DNA of 22,792 nucleotides from the IMG/VR virus record IMGVR_UViG_3300042881_002637, positions 1 through 22,792 of that record, one strand, 5' to 3'. Position numbers and translations under genes: made by a program. The notes below the pieces were generated by a model. The model was not told where the DNA came from. It searched no databases and worked only from the letters and a program-made list of their open reading frames with translations. This DNA comes from a virus. Positions 7,986 to 16,895 of this stretch are shown here, one piece after another. How positions within the stretch are numbered: position 1 is the stretch's first letter; the number at the start of each line of letters is the position of its first letter.

Positions 7986-10900
7986 TTAGTATCCCCTTCT
8001 AATTTTTTCAGCAAGTTTTCTAGCATTTTTAATTACATATTCTGCTCTAGCATCTATATAACCAGCGGCTCTATCGTCAATAAGGGCTAAAGCAGCAGCA
8101 CGCTCACGCATACGGTTTGCAAATTCTACTATCTCTGACTCTGCTTGGTCTATACCAACATTGTCAACGTATCCAGCGCCGTATTGAAGTGCAGCGTTTC
8201 TATTTCCATAATCACGACTAGTTAATATTCTTATAGGGTCTAAGAAAAGAGGATTGCTGTTGTTTTTTTCTGCATTACCAAACATCCCATTGAACAAAGC
8301 AAGTCCATTATCAATAGGAATAATTCTTGCCTTACCTGTGTCGGGGTCTATTCCCCACATAAAATTTCCGCCGTGCCTGTCGGAGTTTCCAATAATTGCA
8401 TTGCCAACAAGAAAACGTAAAATTTCTGCTCTATGCTCTGGCATTACATCTTCAATACCTCTAACACGAGCATCCGAGTCCTTTTTAATGTTTTGAAGCC
8501 CGAAAAATCCAGTGTCAGCAAACTCCATAACAGCAACTCCCCCCACTGCGGGGTCATTAGATTCTGGGTTTATTATCTTTACTGCTGGCTGAGCAAATCC
8601 TAGGTCTTTGTAAAGCATGGCTACCATTTCTTCGGCTCTAATTCCATTGCCTAAAAATTTTCCAACCATGTTTCCTTTGTCTATGTCAACTTTTATAAGT
8701 ACATACTCTCCGTTGATTTTATTTTGTAGTAGGAAAAGACCATTTATGCCAGCAGTCATATTTCTTACATATTTCCAGTCACCAATTCCGTTTTTTATTT
8801 CATCGGCAGTAAAACCACTAAACTCTCTAGCAATCTTTGCTACACGCTGATTTGCTTCATCAGAACCAACTTCTCTAACTGGTAGTTTGGGGAGGTCTCC
8901 AAAATCAATAAATCCATTCTTAATTTTTTCTAATTTTTCAACTAAATCGTCTAGTCCTTTTTGTTCATCCTCTGCTGCAACTATATTTTTTATTTGACCA
9001 ATCATGGCGTCTATGTTTCTTGGACCAGCAAGAACAGCATTTCTAAAATTAGGATTGAATGGATCTGGATACATTAGGGCATCATCAAAATTATTTCTTA
9101 TTGCTCTTCTGTTGTCACCAACTCTGAACCCTAAACGTTGCTTGGCATCGTTATAGACTTGGAACATATCAGGAAATAGTGCCTCTAAATTTTCAACTTT
9201 TTGCTTAAAATCGTCATCCATAGGTCTTAGGGGGATTTCTTCTTGTAAGCCAGCAAGGGCCTCCATTTTGCGTGCTTCTTCAAACCAACCTAAACCTCTT
9301 GCATAGGTAGCAGCATTTCTCATATCTTTTGCAAAACGGTCGCCTCTTCGTCGGTCAATTTCATTAGCATTAGCAGCAAGAAGTCTTAAAATGTAATTCT
9401 TTTTTGATTCTCTATCTCTATCAATTGCTGCTTGGTCTGCTTTTCCAAATGGCTCAATTTGGACAAATTCTTTATCAGCAATAGCAGCCTTCAAATCTTT
9501 AGCACGAACCTTAGCGGTTCTTAAATCTAAAGATTTCCTGGCTGGAAGGTCTGGAACTTGAGCAGTTTCTCTGGTAAGAACAGGCTGAGGTTCTGGCTCT
9601 TCAACTCCAGCATAAGAGCGAACAACTTTATTTCCATCGTCAGCATTTACTACATCATCAACAAATCTATTAATTACTGCTTGAACATCTGCAAGGTTTT
9701 CTGCTTTAGCAATAATTTCTCCTCTTCCCCTTTCTTCTCCTTCAGGGAAAACAGCAGCCTCGTAGTTATTGTTTATTTTTACAACGCTTATGTTAAAACC
9801 TTTTCCACCTCTGTCAGCAACATTGCCATTAAAAATTTTCTGAGGTGCATTTTCTTGCTCTTTATTTTCAGGCTTTTCAACTTCCATAAGTCTTTGCTGC
9901 TCTGGCACCGCTTCACGACGCTCTATTGCAGCACCTTCAGGGTCTGCTATATATTCCATTTTGCTAATGGTAAAGTTTTTTATTTCTCCATTTTCAATAG
10001 CAGCAATGTTTATGTTTCCGTTTTGAAGGTTTTCCCAAACCTTAATTGGCTTTACGTATCTAGTTTTTCCGTTGTAGTTGAAAGAGATATCATCTCCATT
10101 TTCAATAGCACGTCGTATTTGCTCTTCTAAATCTTTGTTCTTATCTTTTCTTACGACAGGCTCGATTAGAGGAACAGCGAACTTATCATCTGGAGCAGCA
10201 TCTGGTGCTTCTGCTTTTGGTTCAGGAGCGGGGGAAGGAGAAGGTGCTGCTTCAGCCTTTCTTCCTGGAACAATGTTTGGAGTTGCTTTTCCACCTTGGA
10301 AGAAATTTGGAAGATTAATTGGTTCTTCAATTTCATTTAGTATGACAAGGTTTCCAGCCATGCGCTTTACACCAGGGAACTTATACTTTCTTTCTATTTC
10401 ATTTTCCCATTGGACTACTACGTAGTCTCCGTACATTACTCCTTTTCTACCAAGACCACCGACAGGGCCGACTCCCTTAACCTGTGCACCCTCTCTTCTT
10501 AGTACAACGCCTCTTCCCAACTGAGGTTTTTTAGGATCAACGACGACATCACCTGGTTTTACAGGTACGCCATTTGCATCTCTATAAAAACCTTTTTTCT
10601 TTTCTTCAAATTTTCCGCCTACTTTTCGACCTTCTCTAGGAATAATTCTTTCTTCAAGAGGTAGACGAGGCTGTTGTCCACGTATTCCTCCTCTATTGGT
10701 TCCATCTTTGTTGTCAACAATTTCAAATTCTTCGTCTTGAACTCCTAGGCGACGGACATTACGAATAGGTGTACCTGCTTCGTAAAATCTACTTTCAGTT
10801 TCGCCGTTCACTCTATTTTTAACAGTTATTTTATAGCGATTTAGAGGGCCACCAACATATACTATTTCTAGAATTTCTTCATAGTTATTAAAAAATGCAC

Positions 10901-13900
10901 TCCACAAAAAGTCTTCGCCAACTTTTAGATTTCCTGGCTCTATAGGAGCAAGAAGTCCAGCATTTGCCTCAACCCAAGCGTTATCCTTAATTTTATCTTC
11001 GTCTTCTTTAATTTTTGCTTTTGCTTCTTCAGATAGAGGCTTTGGCTCTCTCTTTTTCTTTGGCTTGTCTTCTTCTGCTGGTTGTTCTGGATTTAGAAGA
11101 GCATCAACAACACGATTGACAAAATCTCTTCCTTCTTTTTCAGCCTCTGGCTCGTTTGTGTGAGAAGATGACTGGTTAGCAATAACATCTCCATCAACGT
11201 CTTTTACAACGGCATCAGCATTAAATTCTGGTTTTTCAGGATTATCTCCTGATTGAATTTTTATATTGCCAACTATTCCATCTGGAAGATTTTCAACTTC
11301 AACATATTTAGGAGCATTTACTGCGTCTCCTGGTATATCTCCACGAGAAACGGGAACGTCTTTTGCTCGTGCCTCTTCTGGTTCTTGCTGTTCTTGACGT
11401 CTTTGAGCAACTAAATCTTTCTTTTGTTCATCAAGTATCGCTCTTGCTTCGGCGTCAGCGGCAGCATATGTTCTAAATCTTTCTTCTGCTGCATAAATTT
11501 GATTTCCTTTTTCATCATAAAGTCTTACTTGATAGACAAACTTTTGGTCATCTTTTGACCTGTATATGCCAATAAATTCGCTACCAATCCCTGGAACGTT
11601 GTTGTATTCAGCAAGAAGGGCTTTGTCTTCTGCTGGTTCTGCTTCAAGTTTTTCTACGTCAATAGGATTATTAGCAATTATTTCAATAATTTCTGGCTCA
11701 GGTGACTCTGCAACTGGCTTAATCTTATCTGGCAAGTCTTCAAATGTTTTAGAATTAGATATAGCATCTAAATCACGAGGATTAATTGGTCGACGAACTC
11801 CATCAAGTCTTGTTCCGTGCCAATGCTCATAAGTAGATAACTCTCCACTGTCAACATCTTTTCTATAGACTTTTATTCGTCCTGCATCAAGACCAAAATC
11901 TTCACCACCACGAACAGCGACTACTTGATAAACTTGTCTTCCATCTTTAGATTGCATAAAATCACCAGGAAGCAAATCACGCATACGAATATTGTCACGA
12001 GGTAGGAGCACAGTGTTTTTATCATCAAGTGCCCACTCGCGGTCCTTGAGAACCATTCTTCCACGAGGAAAATCTACATTTGGTGTGAAATCAAGAACTA
12101 CAACTTCACCACGAGCACGAACTGGTTCTGGCTCAAGGCCAATAGGACCAGCGTCAATATTTTCTCCAGGGTTTGGAATACCAGTAGCGTCTTTTATAAC
12201 GTTATCAAGATTTGCAACATATCCATCTACATATGCTCGCAGTCCTTCTGCCAATGCTTTAGCGGCGGCAAACTCAGCAAGGTTTCCGTCATATAACTCT
12301 TTTGCTGCAATATATCCATCCATCTTTGCTACATACTCATCATTGCGAGCATCAACATCGAACAAATCTTTTCCAGCATCAAGTTCAATTCCCTTATCAA
12401 TAAGAGCATTGAAAATCTTTGCTGCTGCTTCTGCATCAGCATCTGCTGCGTGCCAATTTTCTAAATCAACGCCAAGATGTTTAGCAAGGTTTCCTAGAGC
12501 GTAACTTTCACGGCCCTTAGGAGTCTTAGGACGGTTTTCCTTAGGTTGGTCTTTGTAGATGTCTCGTGCCATTGGCAAAACGTCTAGTAAACCTCCTGGA
12601 GCCCAATCAAGACCATGACGGTCAGCAAGACGACGAGCAACTTCCTCATCAAAGACCATGTTTTGTGCGCCAAAGATTGCGTTTGGTCCTGCCCACTCCA
12701 AGAACTGACGCATTGCATCTTCTTGATTTGGTTGTTGTGCTAAAAATTCATCGTTAAGTTTGTTGCCCTTGTCATCTACAGCATTAGGGATTCCATCTGT
12801 ATCACGACCAGCATATGTATCAGCAATAGAGCGACCTGGGTTCATAAAGATATTTACACGGTCAATAACTTCACCATTGCGGACACGAACACCAGCAACT
12901 TGCCATGGCTCATTGCCATCTTCTGGATTTACTCCAGTTGTTTCAAAATCAAAGAAGACTAAATCTTTATCCTTAAGAAGTTCACGGAACTTAGCCCAAT
13001 CGCCACCTGCTTCACGAGCAATTGCAGCCATATCACCTTGGAAGGCTGGCATCTCAATTTGGCGTGGAGGTGTAGGACGTCGTACAGCAACAGCGTTAGG
13101 AATATCCTTATCCTGCTCTGCAACGTTTTCTTTATTATCTACAACAGGAAGGTTTTCTGGAGCAGTCCAGCGGGCTGCTGCTTCGTCTAATTTCTTTTGA
13201 TGCTCTTGAATTCCTTTTTCATCTTTTTTATCAGGAACCCACTTTTCATTAATAATTTTGTAAGGCTGATGTAGTTCTTCTAAATCACCCTTTGCAGGTG
13301 GTTCAACATTACGAATAACATCAATAGGACCATCTGCTTTCCACTCTTTTCTTTGAGTGACGTGCCCTGGGTAGTATCCCTCGACGCTAACAAAATTTGG
13401 CTTAGTTTTTTCATCAACAAAAATTCTTTCAATTACAAAGTGACCCTTCTTAGGGTCTGTAGTTACATCTCCAGGTTTTAGATCAGCAGCACGAGAAATA
13501 ACTCTATGAGGATTATTAGAAGGCTCTGTTGGGTCTACAAAAAGTTTTTTAGCCTTATCTAACTCTACTCTGTACTCTGCCATAGCGGCGTCAAAGGCTG
13601 CTTGGTCTTCTGGTTTAGCAAATCCCCATTTATTATTTTCTTTGTTTAGTTTACGACGACCAAAATCTTGCTCCTTTGGCTTAGAAAGAACTGGTAGGTC
13701 TCCCTTTTCTGGAAGCGGATTTACGTTACGAATTACACTAATCTCTGTATCTTCATTCCATTGCTTAGTGTCTTGCTCAACGTGGCCAGGATAGTAACCC
13801 TTAATTTTAATGCGATTTGTTCCAGGAACTTTTTCACCAAGTTCAGTAATAACAAAATGGTCATCAACAGTTATATCTCCAGGAATAATGTCTTTTACTT

Positions 13901-16895
13901 TTACAGTAATTCTGTATGGTGGTTTTCCTATATCTCCTCCCCCAGGAGGTGTAGAACTTCCCCCACCTGCTGCTGGAGCAACGTTTGCTGGTTTTGGATA
14001 TTCTTCTAGACCATCTGGAATCTCCTGTAGCCCATCAACTTGAAAATCATCTGGCATAGCAGGGCGAATGTTTTTATTTTCTGGAAGAGAAACAATGTCT
14101 AAACCTTTTTCACCTTCTGTAGCAGTGCCTGGCTTGCGCTCTGCTGCAACTGGAAGTTCTGCAACTGGTGCATTTACGTCTGGGAAATCTCCAGCCTGTT
14201 CTGCAATACGCTTTTCTCTTCCAAAGGCTGCCCAGGCTTCTTTCTGAGCAGGGCGAGGCATATCAACTGCCCATGATGTTTCAAAATCATCTAAAGCCCT
14301 CTTGTAGGCTTCTGTATGGTTATCTGGATTAGCAAAGAAATCTGCAATCTCCGCTTGAGTCATTGAATCAAAAGCGGCAATTTGCTCATCTGAAAAACCG
14401 TAGCCTTTAGCAAACTCTTTAATCTTTTCACGAGATGCTTTTGCATATTCTGCCTTGCGAGCATCTAGGTCTGCCTGTACTTCATCCCAATTTTCATAAG
14501 TCTTTGGTTCAACAAGTTTGTTTCGGTCCTTGACAGTAATTTTTCCATCTTTATCGGTAGATGCTTCAAAGTTATTCAAACCATAAACGTTGTTATAGTT
14601 TTCTGGAAGAGCGCGGCCAAACATTCTTCCTACTGTTTGTGAGATTCCCCAACCTTCGGGAACAGAACGTCCTTGGTCATCAACACGGGCCTCAGCGTTG
14701 GCTTTTAGTTCTGCTATGCGGTCTTCAATAGCCTTTTTCTCTGCTGCTTGCTCTGCCATCAAACGCTCGTAAGCATTCATTGGCTTATCCTCAACTGGGA
14801 GGTCTAGAGGAAGTTCTGCTTGCTGTTCTTCTTGTCCAACAAATCCTTCATCAGCAATTGACTTAACAAGTGTGTCTGTATCTTCTCCAAGAAGTTGTAG
14901 AGCATCACGCACTGCTTCTACAGGAACGTTTGCTACAAAGTCTTCGCCATCATCATCTTTCATAGACACATTTGCGTGTCCTGGAATTGGATTACCTGGC
15001 TCAATGCCACGCTTTAGTTCTTCAACAAGTTTTTCTTTTTCAATAGACTGCGCTAAGAAGACAGGGTTGTCACTAAATCCAACTGGAAGATTTTCATTTT
15101 GGTCTTCTTCAGTAACTTCTTTCCAGTTTTGGTATGGCTCAGGATTGATTTTGTGATATCCCGCTGGCATATCAACATCTTCATTTTTTGGAAGGTAAGG
15201 AGTGTGGTCCTTAGTTTTCATAAACTCTTCCATCTCGGCTTCGCCAAGACCATCTAATACAACTGGAAGTGGAACTAGGTCCATCTCCTCTTTATTGAAA
15301 TCTGGAATCTCTGCTGCTGGTGCCTCATCTGCGTCGCGCTCAATAGTTCTTTCAAATGCTTCAGCAATATCTGGATTAGGTCCAGTAACATTTTCTGAGC
15401 CCTTACGGAAGTCAGCAAGTGCTTCTTCGTTTTGTTTAGTTCCAAGTTTTTTGTCGTAGATTCTTGCAAGTTCTAGTGGAGCATCTTCACCAGCCTCTTG
15501 AAGAGCAAAAAACAATGCTTCTGCTGGAACAAACTCGTCTCCGTTATTGAAACCAAGTGCTCCATAGCCAGTTGCGTTTTCGCCATCTTCTTTTGGAATA
15601 ACTGCTTCTTCTAAAGCAGCAACTAAATCACGAGGGTCATATTTTTGTGCAAGTTCTACAGGGTCATCAGTAAAATCTGTTGACTCTTCATCAATACGAC
15701 CTTCAGGGTCATATGATAAATCTGGGTTAATTATTTTTGCGCCTTCAGGAATAGCAAAAGCAAAAGCCGCTGCTTTTTCTTTAGGTTTTACAATTTCTTG
15801 TTTTTGTTTTTGTTGTTCTTTTGCTTCTGGAAATTCTGTTTCCTGAGAAGGCTTATCAATTTCATCAATCTTGTCTAGAATCTCTGACCAAGACTTGGCA
15901 TCAATGATTGGACCTTTGCCATTGCTTCCAGTTAAGTTTCCAAAAGTATCTTTTGTAACTGTCCACTCTTCGTTTTTCCAAGTATACTCACCAAATTTTG
16001 TCCATCCATCTGGTGCTTCAACAAATTCAATATCTTCTTCGTTGATTACATCATCACTTGCTGAATAACGAACTGGTGCTTTACTAAATCCATCAGCGGT
16101 CGGGTTAAGGATTGCTTTTACGAACTCGCCTTTAACAGGTGGAAGTTTTGCGATACGGCCATCTGGAAGTTCTACAAGAACATTTTGTCCATCATTGGAG
16201 TCCATAAGAGTTTTACCAACAACGCTAAATACTTTTCCAGCACGACGGACTAAAGCACGAATACCTCCGCCCATGTAAGCAAATCGACCTTTGCGGTCAC
16301 GACGTTGTAGTTTTGCACGAAGAGAACGAGCAATTGGAGAGTTTCCATCGCCCATAGCAGCAAGTAAAGTTTCTGCTGGAAGAGTCCCCTGAGGTAGACC
16401 AGCAAGGATTGAGTTGTAATAAGTATGTTCTACAGAGCCAAACTCTGAAGTAAGTGCTGAAGCAAGAATTACTCGTGCACGTTCATCTGTAATTCGTGCG
16501 TCATCAACAAACCAACGAGCACGAGAAGATTCTAAAGCAGATGCTGTAAGAGAGTGGTCACGAGTTGAGCGTGGGTGTGAGATTGGAAGTAAATCTGTGT
16601 GTGAAAGAGTTAAAGAGTTGTTCTTATTGTTTTGAGCAAGGTTGATGTATTGAGTAAGTTCTTTCAAAGCCATATGCTCACGTAGTGAGAATGGAAGATT
16701 ACGTGTTGCTTGAAGTGAGCGAAGAACTACAGTAAATGCTGCCTTCTTTGTAATACGGCGAGATGTATTGGCATTTGTATTTGCTTGTTCAATTACAGAA
16801 AGTGCTGACTCACGGATACGAAGAGCCTGGCTCATCGACTGAGCGCGACGTCCCTCTTCTGAGATTGCGTGACTTAGTCTGCGAATTCTGCTCAC
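7986..16895 (-). CDS. Giant 2969-aa putative minor head/ejected protein with DEDDh exonuclease and HipA/PI4K-like kinase domains
   Basis: One unbroken frame, starting at GTG 16895 (GAGGAAGG upstream; overlaps the previous stop as GTGA). Residues 1-130 form a helical head ending in DLLPISHPRS and SLTAS (115-119). RDRKGRF (199-205) opens a small beta module. Two related segments (about 376-492 and 576-686) share INP, FLAQ-like, DGE-FV and GED motifs. Two GYYPGHV repeats lie at about 995-1075 and 1130-1212. The DEDDh exonuclease is about 1305-1505, with Asp1316/Glu1318 in DFETTG, Asp1416 in NMVFDEE, and His1482/Asp1487 in HAADAD. More PGD-type beta modules follow (about 1635-1700, 1980-2050, 2108-2188), then a possibly WYL-like stretch (2267-2313). 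The C-terminal kinase-like domain (about 2700-2969) has Lys2735, Asp2839 in GNSDRHGGN and Asp2862 in PIDNG. The linkers are rich in Glu, Pro and Lys. It takes the place of a MuF-like minor head protein; ejection with DNA is inference. Confidence 0.95.
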   Translation of the reverse strand: MSRIRRLSHAISEEGRRAQSMSQALRIRESALSVIEQANTNANTSRRITKKAAFTVVLRSLQATRNLPFSLREHMALKELTQYINLAQNNKNNSLTLSHTDLLPISHPRSTRDHSLTASALESSRARWFVDDARITDERARVILASALTSEFGSVEHTYYNSILAGLPQGTLPAETLLAAMGDGNSPIARSLRAKLQRRDRKGRFAYMGGGIRALVRRAGKVFSVVGKTLMDSNDGQNVLVELPDGRIAKLPPVKGEFVKAILNPTADGFSKAPVRYSASDDVINEEDIEFVEAPDGWTKFGEYTWKNEEWTVTKDTFGNLTGSNGKGPIIDAKSWSEILDKIDEIDKPSQETEFPEAKEQQKQKQEIVKPKEKAAAFAFAIPEGAKIINPDLSYDPEGRIDEESTDFTDDPVELAQKYDPRDLVAALEEAVIPKEDGENATGYGALGFNNGDEFVPAEALFFALQEAGEDAPLELARIYDKKLGTKQNEEALADFRKGSENVTGPNPDIAEAFERTIERDADEAPAAEIPDFNKEEMDLVPLPVVLDGLGEAEMEEFMKTKDHTPYLPKNEDVDMPAGYHKINPEPYQNWKEVTEEDQNENLPVGFSDNPVFLAQSIEKEKLVEELKRGIEPGNPIPGHANVSMKDDDGEDFVANVPVEAVRDALQLLGEDTDTLVKSIADEGFVGQEEQQAELPLDLPVEDKPMNAYERLMAEQAAEKKAIEDRIAELKANAEARVDDQGRSVPEGWGISQTVGRMFGRALPENYNNVYGLNNFEASTDKDGKITVKDRNKLVEPKTYENWDEVQADLDARKAEYAKASREKIKEFAKGYGFSDEQIAAFDSMTQAEIADFFANPDNHTEAYKRALDDFETSWAVDMPRPAQKEAWAAFGREKRIAEQAGDFPDVNAPVAELPVAAERKPGTATEGEKGLDIVSLPENKNIRPAMPDDFQVDGLQEIPDGLEEYPKPANVAPAAGGGSSTPPGGGDIGKPPYRITVKVKDIIPGDITVDDHFVITELGEKVPGTNRIKIKGYYPGHVEQDTKQWNEDTEISVIRNVNPLPEKGDLPVLSKPKEQDFGRRKLNKENNKWGFAKPEDQAAFDAAMAEYRVELDKAKKLFVDPTEPSNNPHRVISRAADLKPGDVTTDPKKGHFVIERIFVDEKTKPNFVSVEGYYPGHVTQRKEWKADGPIDVIRNVEPPAKGDLEELHQPYKIINEKWVPDKKDEKGIQEHQKKLDEAAARWTAPENLPVVDNKENVAEQDKDIPNAVAVRRPTPPRQIEMPAFQGDMAAIAREAGGDWAKFRELLKDKDLVFFDFETTGVNPEDGNEPWQVAGVRVRNGEVIDRVNIFMNPGRSIADTYAGRDTDGIPNAVDDKGNKLNDEFLAQQPNQEDAMRQFLEWAGPNAIFGAQNMVFDEEVARRLADRHGLDWAPGGLLDVLPMARDIYKDQPKENRPKTPKGRESYALGNLAKHLGVDLENWHAADADAEAAAKIFNALIDKGIELDAGKDLFDVDARNDEYVAKMDGYIAAKELYDGNLAEFAAAKALAEGLRAYVDGYVANLDNVIKDATGIPNPGENIDAGPIGLEPEPVRARGEVVVLDFTPNVDFPRGRMVLKDREWALDDKNTVLLPRDNIRMRDLLPGDFMQSKDGRQVYQVVAVRGGEDFGLDAGRIKVYRKDVDSGELSTYEHWHGTRLDGVRRPINPRDLDAISNSKTFEDLPDKIKPVAESPEPEIIEIIANNPIDVEKLEAEPAEDKALLAEYNNVPGIGSEFIGIYRSKDDQKFVYQVRLYDEKGNQIYAAEERFRTYAAADAEARAILDEQKKDLVAQRRQEQQEPEEARAKDVPVSRGDIPGDAVNAPKYVEVENLPDGIVGNIKIQSGDNPEKPEFNADAVVKDVDGDVIANQSSSHTNEPEAEKEGRDFVNRVVDALLNPEQPAEEDKPKKKREPKPLSEEAKAKIKEDEDKIKDNAWVEANAGLLAPIEPGNLKVGEDFLWSAFFNNYEEILEIVYVGGPLNRYKITVKNRVNGETESRFYEAGTPIRNVRRLGVQDEEFEIVDNKDGTNRGGIRGQQPRLPLEERIIPREGRKVGGKFEEKKKGFYRDANGVPVKPGDVVVDPKKPQLGRGVVLRREGAQVKGVGPVGGLGRKGVMYGDYVVVQWENEIERKYKFPGVKRMAGNLVILNEIEEPINLPNFFQGGKATPNIVPGRKAEAAPSPSPAPEPKAEAPDAAPDDKFAVPLIEPVVRKDKNKDLEEQIRRAIENGDDISFNYNGKTRYVKPIKVWENLQNGNINIAAIENGEIKNFTISKMEYIADPEGAAIERREAVPEQQRLMEVEKPENKEQENAPQKIFNGNVADRGGKGFNISVVKINNNYEAAVFPEGEERGRGEIIAKAENLADVQAVINRFVDDVVNADDGNKVVRSYAGVEEPEPQPVLTRETAQVPDLPARKSLDLRTAKVRAKDLKAAIADKEFVQIEPFGKADQAAIDRDRESKKNYILRLLAANANEIDRRRGDRFAKDMRNAATYARGLGWFEEARKMEALAGLQEEIPLRPMDDDFKQKVENLEALFPDMFQVYNDAKQRLGFRVGDNRRAIRNNFDDALMYPDPFNPNFRNAVLAGPRNIDAMIGQIKNIVAAEDEQKGLDDLVEKLEKIKNGFIDFGDLPKLPVREVGSDEANQRVAKIAREFSGFTADEIKNGIGDWKYVRNMTAGINGLFLLQNKINGEYVLIKVDIDKGNMVGKFLGNGIRAEEMVAMLYKDLGFAQPAVKIINPESNDPAVGGVAVMEFADTGFFGLQNIKKDSDARVRGIEDVMPEHRAEILRFLVGNAIIGNSDRHGGNFMWGIDPDTGKARIIPIDNGLALFNGMFGNAEKNNSNPLFLDPIRILTSRDYGNRNAALQYGAGYVDNVGIDQAESEIVEFANRMRERAAALALIDDRAAGYIDARAEYVIKNARKLAEKIRRGY

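Noticed and set aside
9558-10130. Plus-strand frame of 190 codons over the giant gene
   Set aside because: Low-complexity Phe/Ser/Asn-rich product opposite a real gene; no known motif and no start signal.
11992-12504. Plus-strand frame of 170 codons opposite the exonuclease region
   Set aside because: Ser/Arg/Ala-rich antisense product opposite conserved catalytic motifs on the minus strand.
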